From the NCBI GenBank assembly GCA_964345215.1, contig CAYFQH010000011.1:1-47832 (forward strand): a stretch of DNA of 47,832 nucleotides. Reading direction: 5' to 3'. Under the pieces are notes generated by a model. It searched no databases and was not told the origin of the DNA. It saw only the letters and a list, made by a program, of their open reading frames with translations. Positions within the stretch are counted from its first letter, which is position 1. Every line of letters begins with the position of its first letter. Shown piece by piece: positions 1-8,900 of the stretch. Source of the stretch: CAYFQH01 sp964345215 (GTDB lineage Bacteria > Bacillota > Clostridia > Christensenellales > Aristaeellaceae). The position numbers and the translations under genes were made by a program.

Positions 1-770
1 CCTTCCAAGGGAATAAGCTCAGCAAAAGAGTTGATTACGCTACCATCATTTTGGTTTATATAGCTTACGGTCACTTGCTTTTCTTCAGGTTCAGGGGCAA
101 GGGCGGCCTGGTAGGTAAACACAACCGGTTCTGTTACGGTACCGTTGGGGTTAATGGTAACATGTTTTTGCCCTTCGCTTATCAAGGTATAAGCCGGATC
201 GTTTAAAGCAGGGGTTACATAAGGGTTATCAGATGTAACGGTAACAAAAACGGGGTTTTCAATATTGGGAATAAGGCTACCATCCTCCAGCCGGTATTCA
301 ACCTGTGCTTGAGCCATCACCTGCTCCACCGGGGCAGGCTCGGTTGAAATATAAAGAAAGTAGACAGGAGCACCAGGAATCTGGGCGCCCTGGGCATCTA
401 CCGGGTAAATGGTAACATAATTTTGGTTTTGATTAAAAGACCCACCGGCATTTTGAATTCCTTGCAAAACACTGCCGTTTTGGGGGAAGTAGGTGTCGCT
501 GGGATAGGTTGGATCAACAATTTGAAAAGTAATTTGATCCATAGGGGCCTCCGCAGGCAGCTGAGCCCAGAAGGTGTTGCCAAAGGCATCCATGGGCTGC
601 AAAGTACGCCCGTCGGGAGTTCCGTCTACCTGCCAGGTAAGGATAAGGGTGGGCAGGTCAGGCCTGGGCGTTGCCAGGGCGGCAAAGGGAATAAATTGGC
701 ACAGCATAAACAGCGCCATGGCCCAGGCATACAAACGATGTTTTATTGTATATTTTTTATTTCGGGTCAT
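1..770 (-). CDS. Secreted cell-surface protein with MucBP-like repeats, partial (C-terminus beyond left edge)
   Basis: An open frame without a stop runs from an ATG at 770 to the left edge, giving at least 256 residues. AGGAGG lies just upstream, with a near-consensus promoter behind it. The N-terminus is a classic signal peptide: basic MTRNKKYTIKHR, a hydrophobic stretch of about 20 residues, then a likely cleavage after AALA (about residue 33). The mature part is acidic, rich in Pro, Gln, Asn, Thr and Val, and has two related stretches (VEYRLEDGSLIPN and VTVSYINQNDGSVIN). These resemble the first strand of MucBP-type or other beta-rich surface repeats. The function is unknown; an extracellular adhesion or wall-associated role is inferred only from the signal peptide and repeats. 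A C-terminal anchor such as a sortase motif cannot be judged because the gene is cut. Confidence 0.75.
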   Translation of the reverse strand, partial: MTRNKKYTIKHRLYAWAMALFMLCQFIPFAALATPRPDLPTLILTWQVDGTPDGRTLQPMDAFGNTFWAQLPAEAPMDQITFQIVDPTYPSDTYFPQNGSVLQGIQNAGGSFNQNQNYVTIYPVDAQGAQIPGAPVYFLYISTEPAPVEQVMAQAQVEYRLEDGSLIPNIENPVFVTVTSDNPYVTPALNDPAYTLISEGQKHVTINPNGTVTEPVVFTYQAALAPEPEEKQVTVSYINQNDGSVINSFAELIPLE

Positions 771-807
771 AAGTAGGTCCTCCTTTAATGGGTATCTATA
801 TAGTGTT

Positions 808-837
808 ATTGTATCCCTTTCTAGCAAGGCTTGTCAA
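808..837 (-). promoter_or_regulatory. Promoter of the secreted-protein gene
   Basis: On the minus strand TTGACA (837-832) and TACAAT (813-808) are separated by 18 bases. This sits about 40 bases upstream of the ATG at 770, which also has a good ribosome binding site. It fits a housekeeping sigma-A promoter. Confidence 0.6.
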
Positions 838-935
838 TGAACAGATAGTGAAGAAAAGGGATTTAAAACCAAAAGAGAGAATGGTATGAGTGGAGAGGAA
901 AAAGGAAAGCAATGGAAAAACCGGGAGGGAAAAAG

Positions 936-1493
936 ATGAAGGATGAAAAGCTGACAGAACAAATTATAAGCAAAAAAAGGCTGTTTACCGGTAAGATTGT
1001 GAATGTAGAAACCTGGCAAGTGGCTTTGCCTAATGGGAACAAAGCCACCAGGGAGGCGGTGCTCCACTCGGGTGGGGTAAGTGCCTTTGTGCTTTTAAAC
1101 AACGGCACGGTGCCCTTGGTGCGCCAGCACCGGGTGGTGGCAGGCCAGGTGCTTTGGGAGTTGCCCGCAGGCAAACGGGAGCCTGGGGAAGACCCATTGG
1201 AGGCCATGAAGCGGGAGCTGGAAGAGGAAACGGGATTAAGAGCGGCCCATTGGCAGCCTATGACCAGCTTTTATCCAACCCCTGCCTATTGCAGCGAGGT
1301 AATTCACCTTTTTTATGGGGAAGATACGGTTGAAACGGCCCAAAAATTAGATGAGGATGAGTTTTTAGAATTGGCCTTCTTCACCCAAGAGCAGCTTAAA
1401 GACATGGTTTTTAGCGGTGCTGTACAGGATGGAAAGACCATTATCGGTATTTTAATGGGGCTTCATATAGCTCAAGAACGAAAAACGAAATGA
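936..1493 (+). CDS. Nudix hydrolase, ADP-ribose pyrophosphatase type
   Basis: The 185-residue product carries a complete Nudix box at about residues 79-101: GKREPGE, then seven residues, then RELEEETGL. This matches GX5EX7REUXEEXGU. The layout (N-terminal beta segment, LWELPAG just before the box, FYPTPAYCSE after it) is that of ADP-ribose pyrophosphatases of the NudF family, which split ADP-ribose into AMP and ribose 5-phosphate using Mg2+. Substrate assignment is by family only. The start at 936 is preferred over the in-frame ATG at 912 because GGGAGG lies seven bases before it. It is a single gene, divergent from the secreted-protein gene on its left. Confidence 0.85.
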   Translation: MKDEKLTEQIISKKRLFTGKIVNVETWQVALPNGNKATREAVLHSGGVSAFVLLNNGTVPLVRQHRVVAGQVLWELPAGKREPGEDPLEAMKRELEEETGLRAAHWQPMTSFYPTPAYCSEVIHLFYGEDTVETAQKLDEDEFLELAFFTQEQLKDMVFSGAVQDGKTIIGILMGLHIAQERKTK

Positions 1494-1586
1494 ACTATAT
1501 ATAAATAACGAATCAAAAGGGGAAATTGTTCCATTTATATGAAAAAAATGTTAAAATCAAGGTGAACACTGTATTGGGGAGGGGTA

Positions 1587-1736
1587 ATGATGAAGAAAAA
1601 AAGAAGCAAAGCTTTTAGTATCTGGATTTTGGTTTGTCTGTTTTTTCTTGTTCTCGGTATATTAATCCTCTGCCTTGGGGCAATCACCCAAAGGGATATT
1701 TTGCTCCCCTTTTTTATTGAGGGGATACCTGTTTAA
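1587..1736 (+). CDS. Small single-span membrane protein, unknown function
   Basis: A 49-codon frame starts at 1587 (or at the second ATG, 1590) and ends with TAA at 1736. GGGGAGGGG directly precedes it. The protein has a basic N-terminus (MMKKKRSKAF), one hydrophobic helix (about residues 11-33) and a short polar or hydrophobic tail ending in GIPV. This is the layout of a small membrane peptide with the N-terminus in the cytoplasm. I do not recognise a family. The strong ribosome binding site and the extended -10-like TGTTAAAAT about 35 bases upstream make it more likely real than chance. Confidence 0.5.
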   Translation: MMKKKRSKAFSIWILVCLFFLVLGILILCLGAITQRDILLPFFIEGIPV

Positions 1737-1850
1737 CGGATAGGGCTCTTTGCTACTACGCAAACAGCCGGTATAAACGCAATGTTCGGGTTTTGCTTTA
1801 AAGGCAAGTTTTGTTTTTCTATCCTTTCAAACTTTAACAAAGGGAGTTTT

Positions 1851-2453
1851 ATGGTGCAAGGTTTTGAAATAGAGTACGGGCATTTGCCTCAGCTGGAAAC
1901 CCCGCGGTTGTTATTGCGCAAGGGGCGTATGGCTGATGCCAAAGACTTATATGCCTACTCAAAAGATCCCCAGGTGGCAAGGTATGTGCTGTGGGATGCC
2001 CACCGGAGCATTCAAGAGAGCAAAGCTTATTTGCGCTACTTAATGCGCCAGTATCGAATGGGCCAGCCCAGCAGCTATGTGATTGTGCAAAAAACCACCC
2101 AAAAAGTAATTGGCACCATCGGTTTTATGTGGATTCAGCCGGAATACGCATCGGCCGAGGTGGGCTACAGCCTGGCTAGGGAGTGCTGGAACCAGGGCTA
2201 TATGACGGAAGCCTTAGGAGCCCTTTTGAAATTTGCTTTTGAACAACTGGGGCTGAACCGCATTGAGGCCCAGCATGATGTGCGTAACCCTTCCAGCGGA
2301 GTGGTAATGGAGCATGTGGGCATGGTTAAGGAAGGCACCCTGCGGGCACGGATGGTGAACAAGCAGGAATACGTGGATGTAAACCTGTATGCCATTTTGC
2401 GCAGGGACTGGGAGCGGATAAAGGAAGCAGCAAGAACAAAACCCATGATATAG
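1851..2453 (+). CDS. GNAT family N-acetyltransferase, RimJ/RimL type
   Basis: The 200-residue protein follows the Acetyltransf_3 pattern. It begins with ETPRLLLRKGRMADAKDLYAY, has a central beta sheet (VIGTIGFMWI, AEVGYSL) and an acetyl-CoA region (WNQGYMTEAL), and ends with NRIEAQHDVRNPSSGVVMEHVGM, all typical of ribosomal-protein-alanine acetyltransferase relatives. The substrate cannot be told from sequence; many members acetylate small molecules or protein N-termini. ATG 1851 is chosen because AAAGGGAG precedes it. The longer frame from 1782 adds 23 residues outside the family pattern. The next gene starts 20 bases downstream, so the two may be co-transcribed. Confidence 0.8.
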   Translation: MVQGFEIEYGHLPQLETPRLLLRKGRMADAKDLYAYSKDPQVARYVLWDAHRSIQESKAYLRYLMRQYRMGQPSSYVIVQKTTQKVIGTIGFMWIQPEYASAEVGYSLARECWNQGYMTEALGALLKFAFEQLGLNRIEAQHDVRNPSSGVVMEHVGMVKEGTLRARMVNKQEYVDVNLYAILRRDWERIKEAARTKPMI

Positions 2454-2473
2454 CTAGTAAAGGAGCGGCAAAG

Positions 2474-3403
2474 ATGAAGTATCAGCAAAGGGCTTTTAGG
2501 GGAGAAGAACCATTATTAAAGGGAAACCTCCACAGCCATACAACTAGGTCCGACGGCAACGCAGCCCCAGTGGAAGTGGTAGCCCAGTATAAACAAGCGG
2601 GGTACGATTTTTTGGCCCTCACCGACCATAACCTTTATAATTTCAGCCATTATGGCGTACAGGGTATAACTATTTTACCCGGCATGGAAATTGATCAAAA
2701 TTTACGGGGTGCCCAGGGAATCAAAACCTTTCATACGGTGTGCATTGGTCCTACCCATAACAATGGTTTTGATCAGGATGAGGCCTATGCCCAAGGGGGC
2801 GGCTTTTTTGAAACCCTAGACCAATACCAGCAGCTTCTTGACCAAGTACATCAAAAAAATAACCTGACCATTTATTGCCATCCTCAGTGGAGCAGAACCT
2901 TTACCAGAGATTTTGAAGACTTGAAGGGCAATTTTGCCCTGGAAATATGGAACAGCGGCTGCGCTATTGAAAACGACTGCGACACAGATGCTGCCTGCTG
3001 GGATGAACTGCTGCTCCAGGGCAAAAAAATATATGGTGTTGCTGCTGACGACGGACACGGACCCTGCCATAATGGCGTTGGTTGGGTGATGGTCAATGGG
3101 CAAAACACCGTGGAGGGTATTTTATCCGCCTTAAGGGAAGGAGCCTTTTATTCCTCTACAGGCCCTGAAATTTACAACTTTTATGTACAGGAAGGCCAGG
3201 CGGTGCTGGAGTGTTCCCCTTGTAGATATGGGGGCTTCGTGTTTGGCAATGTACCTAACCGCTTAACCCATGCAAAGGATCATTTGGTTGAAAAGGCTGT
3301 ACATGCCATACCTACAAAAAGCACCTATGTAAGGGGCATTGTAAAAGACGAAAAAGGGCGCATGGCGTGGACAAACCCTATTTTTTTAGACGAAATAGAA
3401 TAA
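2474..3403 (+). CDS. PHP domain metal-dependent phosphoesterase
   Basis: The 309-residue protein shows PHP-domain metal-binding motifs: HSHTTRSDG (H20, H22, D27), LTDHN (D51, H52), the GMEI glutamate, YCHPQW, and a late AADDGHG aspartate/histidine pair. The overall form resembles CehA/McbA-type PHP proteins, trinuclear metal phosphoesterases. The natural substrate is not evident. AAAGGAGCGGCAAAG precedes the ATG. It lies directly after the GNAT gene and ends at a strong hairpin, so the two genes probably form a short unit. Confidence 0.85.
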   Translation: MKYQQRAFRGEEPLLKGNLHSHTTRSDGNAAPVEVVAQYKQAGYDFLALTDHNLYNFSHYGVQGITILPGMEIDQNLRGAQGIKTFHTVCIGPTHNNGFDQDEAYAQGGGFFETLDQYQQLLDQVHQKNNLTIYCHPQWSRTFTRDFEDLKGNFALEIWNSGCAIENDCDTDAACWDELLLQGKKIYGVAADDGHGPCHNGVGWVMVNGQNTVEGILSALREGAFYSSTGPEIYNFYVQEGQAVLECSPCRYGGFVFGNVPNRLTHAKDHLVEKAVHAIPTKSTYVRGIVKDEKGRMAWTNPIFLDEIE

Positions 3404-3416
3404 AAACGGATAAAAA

Positions 3417-3455
3417 ACAAACAGCACCTGGGCAAAAACCGGTGCTGTTTGTTTT
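3417..3455. terminator. Bidirectional intrinsic terminator between PHP gene and rubredoxin
   Basis: A perfect 12-bp stem (ACAAACAGCACC at 3417-3428 with its complement at 3441-3452) has a 12-base loop. It is flanked by an A-run on the left and a T-run on the right, so it can stop transcription from both converging genes. Confidence 0.8.
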
Positions 3456-3464
3456 ATCCAAAAA

Positions 3465-3575
3465 TTAATCTTCCATTTTTTCGAATTTTGATGCGGGAAC
3501 CTTGCACTGAGGACATTTTGCCGGCGGTGCATCACCCTCGTGTATATAGCCGCATACCTTACAAACCCATTTCAT
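3465..3575 (-). CDS. Short rubredoxin-like protein
   Basis: The 36-residue protein MKWVCKVCGYIHEGDAPPAK continues with CPQCKVPASKFEKMED. It has the two CxxC knuckles (C5, C8 and C21, C24) that bind one iron in rubredoxin folds. The shortened spacing between knuckles is that of the rubredoxin-like domain found at the end of rubrerythrins, here free-standing. It probably shuttles electrons in oxygen or peroxide defence; the partner is not in the window. GGAGGG lies nine bases before the ATG, and a strong promoter lies upstream. The gene follows thrC on the same strand but has its own promoter. Confidence 0.85.
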   Translation of the reverse strand: MKWVCKVCGYIHEGDAPPAKCPQCKVPASKFEKMED

Positions 3576-3616
3576 TGAATCAATCCCTCCAAACCTTTTA
3601 ATTTTCATCGCCATTT

Positions 3617-3645
3617 ATTATATGACAAGACGAATAACATTTCAA
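3617..3645 (-). promoter_or_regulatory. Promoter of the rubredoxin gene
   Basis: On the minus strand TTGAAA (3645-3640) and TATAAT (3622-3617) have a 17-base spacer, about 40 bases upstream of the rubredoxin start. A near-ideal housekeeping promoter. Confidence 0.7.
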
Positions 3646-3668
3646 CCCATTTACGAATATACCCTTTT

Positions 3669-5198
3669 TTATAGGGGATGAAACGGATTTGTTTCAAACC
3701 CAGGGGATAAAAAAGCCTCGCCCATCTCTTCCAGGGCGATTTCTTCTTGATGCTCTGGGCCGCCGCTGGTCCAACTTTCAATCAAAGGAGGAACAAAGGA
3801 GGGGTAGGGAGCATAAGCTTTAAGGCGGTCAAGGGCTGCAAGAGGGGTTTGGGCCATAGGCTGGTCAGGCTCCAGGGCGAAGAGCACCTCTTGAGGAAAT
3901 TTGAAGGGGCTGGCAGTAGAGAGAATGATGGCCGGGGTTTCGTCGGCTGTTTTTTCCCGATAACGGTACAGCACGTAGCTGGCAACGGCACTGTGGGGAT
4001 CTAATAAATAGCCGTAACGCTGATACATGTGTTTAATCTCTGTTTTAATATGTACATCATTACAGTAATCAGCAACAAATAAACCTGAAAGCCATTCCAT
4101 TCGCTGTTCCCCAATTGAAAAACTGCCAGTTCGCTTAAGCAAGTTCATCCATTGGTTAACCAAAAAACCGTCTCGGTCGGTAATTTCGTACAAAAGCCGT
4201 TCTAAATTGGCGGGGAAGGCAACATCCATAGCGGGGGAGAGGGTGTTGAAAAACAAGCGGTTGGTGGAATAAATGCCATTTTTAAAAAAGCTGGTTAAGG
4301 CGTTGTTGCGGTTGCTGGCACAAAGAAGCTTGCCAATGGGTAAACCCATGTTGCGGGCATAAAAACCGGCTAAAATATTGCCGAAGTTTCCGACAGGAAC
4401 CACAAAGTGTACCGGGTCCCCCCAAGCAATTTGCCCAGTAGCCAAAAGCTGGCCGTAGGCAATAAAGTAGGTAACAATTTGGGCTAGCAACCGCCCAATG
4501 TTTACACTATTGGCCGAGGTAAGAAAAAATCCCTTCTCTAATAGCTGGTTGCTAATTGCAGGCTCGGCCAACAGGCCGGCCAGGGCTTGGTACAACTGGG
4601 GAAAAGAACCCTTCACCCCGATGGCCCGCAAGTTTTCTTTTTGCCCTTTTAAATGGTTCATTTGAAACTGAGGCACAAGGTTTGCGTTGTTGTTAGGGTA
4701 AAAAGCATTACAATATAAGCCGGGTGTAGCGCTAAAAGCGGAAAAAGCCGAAGCCCCCGTGTCACCTGTTGTAATGATCGGGGCAATAATTTTTTGTTGT
4801 ATATTGTTTTTTTGCGCCCCCAACAAAAGCAAGTGGGGCAATAGCTGCATGGAAACATCCTTGCACGAAGCGGTAGGCCCATGAAACAGTTCTAAAATAG
4901 CGGTATTGTCTGTAAGAGGACGAAGGGGAAAGAGGTCGCTGGAAGGAGTCTCTTCCTCGCCATAGGCTCTTTGGCAAGCACTTAAAACCTCTCTTGGAGT
5001 ATAGTCGTCTAAAAATAGGCTCAATAAACTGGCCGCTGCTTGGGCATAGGGTTTTGAAAAAACATTTTGATTTAAAAAATCAAAGGTTATAAATGGGAAC
5101 ATGGCAGGTACATACAAGCCTTCCCCTGGAGCAGCTCCGTACAAAATAGCCTGGGAAGCCGTTACACCGGCGTTGCCGCGGGTACTCAAAAAGGACAT
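3669..5198 (-). CDS. thrC: Threonine synthase
   Basis: The 509-residue protein is a PLP-dependent enzyme converting O-phosphohomoserine to threonine. The N-terminal MSFLSTRGNAG is diagnostic of the long (bacterial/yeast type) threonine synthases. The PLP lysine is K113 in HGPTASCKD, followed by the glycine-rich phosphate loop TGDTGASAFSAF and FVVPVGNFGNILAGFYA. The start at 5198 (preceded by AGGTGATGAT) is chosen because the longer frame from 5324 adds 42 non-family residues lying inside a structured leader. No other threonine genes are nearby. The leader (5199-5391) is described separately as a possible attenuator. Confidence 0.9.
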   Translation of the reverse strand: MSFLSTRGNAGVTASQAILYGAAPGEGLYVPAMFPFITFDFLNQNVFSKPYAQAAASLLSLFLDDYTPREVLSACQRAYGEEETPSSDLFPLRPLTDNTAILELFHGPTASCKDVSMQLLPHLLLLGAQKNNIQQKIIAPIITTGDTGASAFSAFSATPGLYCNAFYPNNNANLVPQFQMNHLKGQKENLRAIGVKGSFPQLYQALAGLLAEPAISNQLLEKGFFLTSANSVNIGRLLAQIVTYFIAYGQLLATGQIAWGDPVHFVVPVGNFGNILAGFYARNMGLPIGKLLCASNRNNALTSFFKNGIYSTNRLFFNTLSPAMDVAFPANLERLLYEITDRDGFLVNQWMNLLKRTGSFSIGEQRMEWLSGLFVADYCNDVHIKTEIKHMYQRYGYLLDPHSAVASYVLYRYREKTADETPAIILSTASPFKFPQEVLFALEPDQPMAQTPLAALDRLKAYAPYPSFVPPLIESWTSGGPEHQEEIALEEMGEAFLSPGFETNPFHPL

Positions 5199-5262
5199 AT
5201 CATCACCTGTCTTTTTATAGATAATAAAATCAACACCGCACAAGTTGGGTACAAGGAAAAAG

Positions 5263-5370
5263 CAGCTTTCATTACCTGAAACAGCACTAAAAACAATGGA
5301 AAGAAGAAAGCTGTTTCTGTACATTTTTGTTTTTAGAAAAAACCCCTTGGCTCTTCACCAGCCCTCCTTT
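5263..5370 (-). promoter_or_regulatory. thrC leader with competing hairpins and possible upstream ORF
   Basis: Read on the minus strand, segment A (5317-5306) can pair by its first half with segment B (5285-5278, GCTGTTTC) or by its second half with segment C (5270-5263, GAAAGCTG). Both helices are 8 bp and share four bases. C is followed by CTTTTT. A 23-codon GTG-start frame (5358-5287) with AAAGGAGGG upstream covers A and stops just before B. The geometry resembles a translation-coupled attenuator, but the peptide has no threonine codons and no T-box motif is present. This is pattern recognition, not a proven element. Confidence 0.4.
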
Positions 5371-5384
5371 TGCGCAGTGTTTCC

Positions 5385-5422
5385 TAAATAAAATCAGCAG
5401 ATAAAGAGCTTATCTGCTGATT
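5385..5422 (-). terminator. Intrinsic terminator downstream of the P-loop ATPase gene
   Basis: A perfect 13-bp stem (5392-5404 with 5410-5422) has a five-base loop. On the minus strand it is followed by TTTTATTT. It begins 14 bases after the stop codon of the P-loop gene and separates it from thrC. Confidence 0.75.
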
Positions 5423-5435
5423 AAATATCGATTTT

Positions 5436-5846
5436 TTAAATAATGTATTTATGTAAAAACTCAGGCAGTTCCTTGGTGTCCATACTGATGGAGAGAATGA
5501 ACTGTACGTGGCGCTCTTGAGAAAAATGATCCAGCCTGTCAAAAAACCATTGGGAATTATCCATATCGCCTTTAAACAATTTTAGGAACGCGTCCACATA
5601 AATGGTGCCTACATCAAAGTTTTGAGCTAAGATACCGCACAAGAAACCTAAGAACATTTCTGCATTAATAAAATGATATTCACCAGCGTTGATGAAGCGG
5701 ATTTGGTGGCGAAGGTCAAACATATAACGGTTGTCGTCATCTATAAAAATAACATCACTTTTTGCTTCTTCAATGGAATGATTGGCCATATCAATGATGC
5801 GTTTTGTTTTACCGGAACCTTTTTTACCGTTAATAATTTGTATCAT
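5436..5846 (-). CDS. Small P-loop ATPase, conserved hypothetical
   Basis: The 136-residue protein opens with MIQIINGKKGSGKTKRIIDMA, a clear Walker A (GKKGSGKT, residues 7-14). VIFIDDD and VGTIYVDAF are candidate Walker B or sensor strands. It is too short for a full motor ATPase. Similar short proteins in Clostridia are often labelled as ATP-binding or PilT-like without a known role. AAAGGGGGCACC precedes the ATG and a TTGCAT-TATAAT promoter lies upstream, so it is transcribed apart from addB. The terminator right after it makes it a single-gene unit. Function unknown. Confidence 0.75.
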   Translation of the reverse strand: MIQIINGKKGSGKTKRIIDMANHSIEEAKSDVIFIDDDNRYMFDLRHQIRFINAGEYHFINAEMFLGFLCGILAQNFDVGTIYVDAFLKLFKGDMDNSQWFFDRLDHFSQERHVQFILSISMDTKELPEFLHKYII

Positions 5847-5886
5847 AGAAGGTGCCCCCTTTAATTATGTTTTTTTGTCTATATTT

Positions 5887-5915
5887 ATTATACGATATAT
5901 TTTGTCAGGATGCAA
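5887..5915 (-). promoter_or_regulatory. Promoter of the P-loop ATPase gene
   Basis: On the minus strand TTGCAT (5915-5910) and TATAAT (5892-5887) have a 17-base spacer, about 40 bases ahead of the start codon and inside the gap after addB. Confidence 0.65.
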
Positions 5916-5959
5916 TCATCCAAATGTAAATAAACTGAAAACCCCCGTTCAAAGGGCTT

Positions 5960-8900
5960 TTACTCCTGGTCTGAAACAAGGTGTTCTTTTAAGGCTTCCA
6001 TGGTCATAGCGGGAAGAACCTTAATAAACTTCCCTTCGTTTGCTGGTTCGATGCCGCAGATACCTTGATATTGGCAGTACATACAGGCAGGCTTTTGAGG
6101 AAGTTGGGCCGGGGCAAGGGCAATGTGACCTTGGTAAATCTCATTTGCAAAACCGTTGGCTAAAGTGAGGCTCCGGTTTAAAAGAGCCCTCATTTCCTTA
6201 AGAGAAAAGGCTTTGGCTCCTTGGGTTAAGCGGCCGTCTATATTGAACATTTTTTCTATATAGGCGGGCTTTTCCCGTTGATCCATGGCCCTGTAAACTT
6301 CCGGATCTGCCAGGGTAATGCCCTTAAGCTTCAGGTTTTTGGCAATCTCTTCCTCTGCCGCTTCAACGAGGTCTTCATCCATTTGCACCAGCGGGTCGTC
6401 AATATGAAAATAGAAAGCCCCGGCGGGGAAGAGGGTATCGTCGTAGGAAATGGCTGCATGCAGGTATAAAACAAGCTGAAGCTGAACACCACACCACAGG
6501 GCAGCGGGGTCCAACTCCTGGCTGCTGCTCTTATAATCTACCACCCTTAAGTAAATGCTTTGCTCCCCTTTAAACTGATCCACCCGGTCAATGACTCCGC
6601 GAACCATGGCCTTTTCCCCATTGGCTAAAGACAGAAAAATTGGCGGCAGCAGGCTGTTTTCGTAGCCAAAAGAAACCTCGGCTTGACTGGGGCGAAAGTT
6701 GCTTTCTTTTGCTTGTTTTGTAAACACCCAGGCGGCGGTTTTTAAGGTGGTTTGATAGCGCCTGGCCTGAGCATGGGTTTGAAGGGTTTCTCCCATAGGG
6801 CCTTCAAAAAGTTCTTTTTCAAAGGGAGCAAGGGCCTTTTCCATCAAGGCATCAGACTGTTTTTTTGTAATGTGGGGCCAGGCGGGGGCGTCGGTTATTT
6901 CTTTTGTGTAATTTTTAAGGGCTCTATGGTAAAAAGTGCCGATATCCTGGGGGGTAAGGGCCCATTGGGCCCTGTCAACCGGCCGCAGGCCATATTGAAC
7001 AAAGTGGCGGTAAGGGCATTGGGCAAAGGTTTCAAGGCGGCTGACCGAGAGAACTTCTTTGCCAAAAAGTGCTTGGGCTAAGGGAGGGCTTAGGGGCATG
7101 ATCTGGCTTTTTTCCGTTAGGGCTAAAAGCACTTCCCGTAAGGGGGCTTGATAAGCCGGATGAGCATAGAGGCTGGCGAAAGCTTCTTCCCAATGATTGG
7201 GCAGAGGTTGATTAGCAGAACCGGGATTAGAAAAATGCTTTTTAAGCAAGGCCCCTATTTTGGCTAAGGCAGGGGAAGGGGACAAGGGAGGTACCGGTTC
7301 TTCCTGAAGGGCACCTCCAGTCACTTCTAATTGGGGAAAGATATGGCGGGTAATTCGATCTATTTGGGGCAAAGGGCGCAACACCTGGCCCTGGATGTTG
7401 GATTGAGGATAGGATAAATACAAAAACCGGGAAGGAAGGGAAAAACTTCTCACCAGGTCTGCATAGGCTAAATGGGCCAGATCGCCGCTGGATAAAAAAG
7501 AAGGATTGTTTTTATCTTTCTCAAACAGTGCCTGTTCCTGATCTGTAAACAGGGTGGCAGTTTCCCTCTTTAGTAACCCGTCGTTTAAGCCCAGGGCAAA
7601 AAGCACCGAAAGATTGCCTGGCAAGGCATGCCCCAATTCGCCGCAAAAAAGGCTGTTTTGGCTTGGAGGAAGGCCGTGGAGCTGGCTGGATAAAAAGGCC
7701 CCTTCCAGCCAGGAGGCAATGTGAACAGCGGGAATACGCCGCCCTTCCATTAAATGGTACATTTGATCCAGGGTACGAAGGATTAATTGCCACACCTGAC
7801 GGTTGTGAGATACGCTTTGATTAAGGCCCAGAGCCAGTAAGGCTGTTTCTTGGTCAAGAAGACGCTGATAGGCCCCAATGTCTTCAAGAAGGGTCATGAC
7901 GGATTGCAAAGACGCAAAGGTGGTGCTTGACTCAAGAAGCCCTGCCCCAAAGCGTTCCAGGGGGCCTATAAGGAGCATCCGTATTTCTTCCATAGGGCCG
8001 GCAACATCGGGCCCCCCTTTTACAAAGGGCTTTGTCCATTGGCGGCCTTTGATGCCGTAAGCCAGGATGTAGTTTTCCAACTGATCGCATTCCTTTGAGG
8101 TTAAGGGAGCATAGCCCGATTTAATACAGGCTAAAATATCTTCTTTTTGGTAGCCCTTTGTGGCGGCCCGGATGCCATGCACAACAAAACGAATGAGGCC
8201 GTGATCAAGGCCGGAGGTAGGCACATCCAAATAAAAGGGAATTTGATAGCTGGTAAACAGGCCGTAAACCAGGGTACTATAGGCGCTGATGTCTCCAAGG
8301 AGGACCCCCATCTCATCCCAGGGGATGCCTTGGCTGTTTAAGCGAATCAATTGGTTTGCTACCTGGTCTACCTCATCGTAGATGGTGGGAGCGATGTGCA
8401 TAAACAGGTTTTTTGGGGCCTTGGGGTAGGTTGTAACCGGATAGGCAAACAGGTTTTTGGTTAAGTGGTAAATATCCTCAGGCAACAGGGAAGGCGGTTC
8501 ATTTTTAATAAATGAAATACCATAGCCAATGCCACATTTTTTCAAGCCTTTTGTAAGCTGGCGCACACTGCGCCAGGCGGGGGCGAAAATTTGCCCGTCT
8601 GGGGCCGACTGGGCATCGCCGCTGATGGCAATGGTCACCTGGGCACACTGGCCGCCAAGGGCAAACAAAAGTTCGCGCAGCTCGTAGGAAAGGAGATCAA
8701 ATCCGTATACAAACAGGTAATCATCTTCAAAGAGAGGCTGGGCAACAACCCGGTCAACGGCATCCTTCGTTACGGCGCTGCCGTCGATAAACTGGGCTTT
8801 AAGCACCTTTTCATATTCCATCCAAACCTGATAAATGTCGGCAATTTTTGCCTTTAAAGAAGGGGAAAGGTCCGCTTGCTCTTCATGGATTTTAAGCTGC

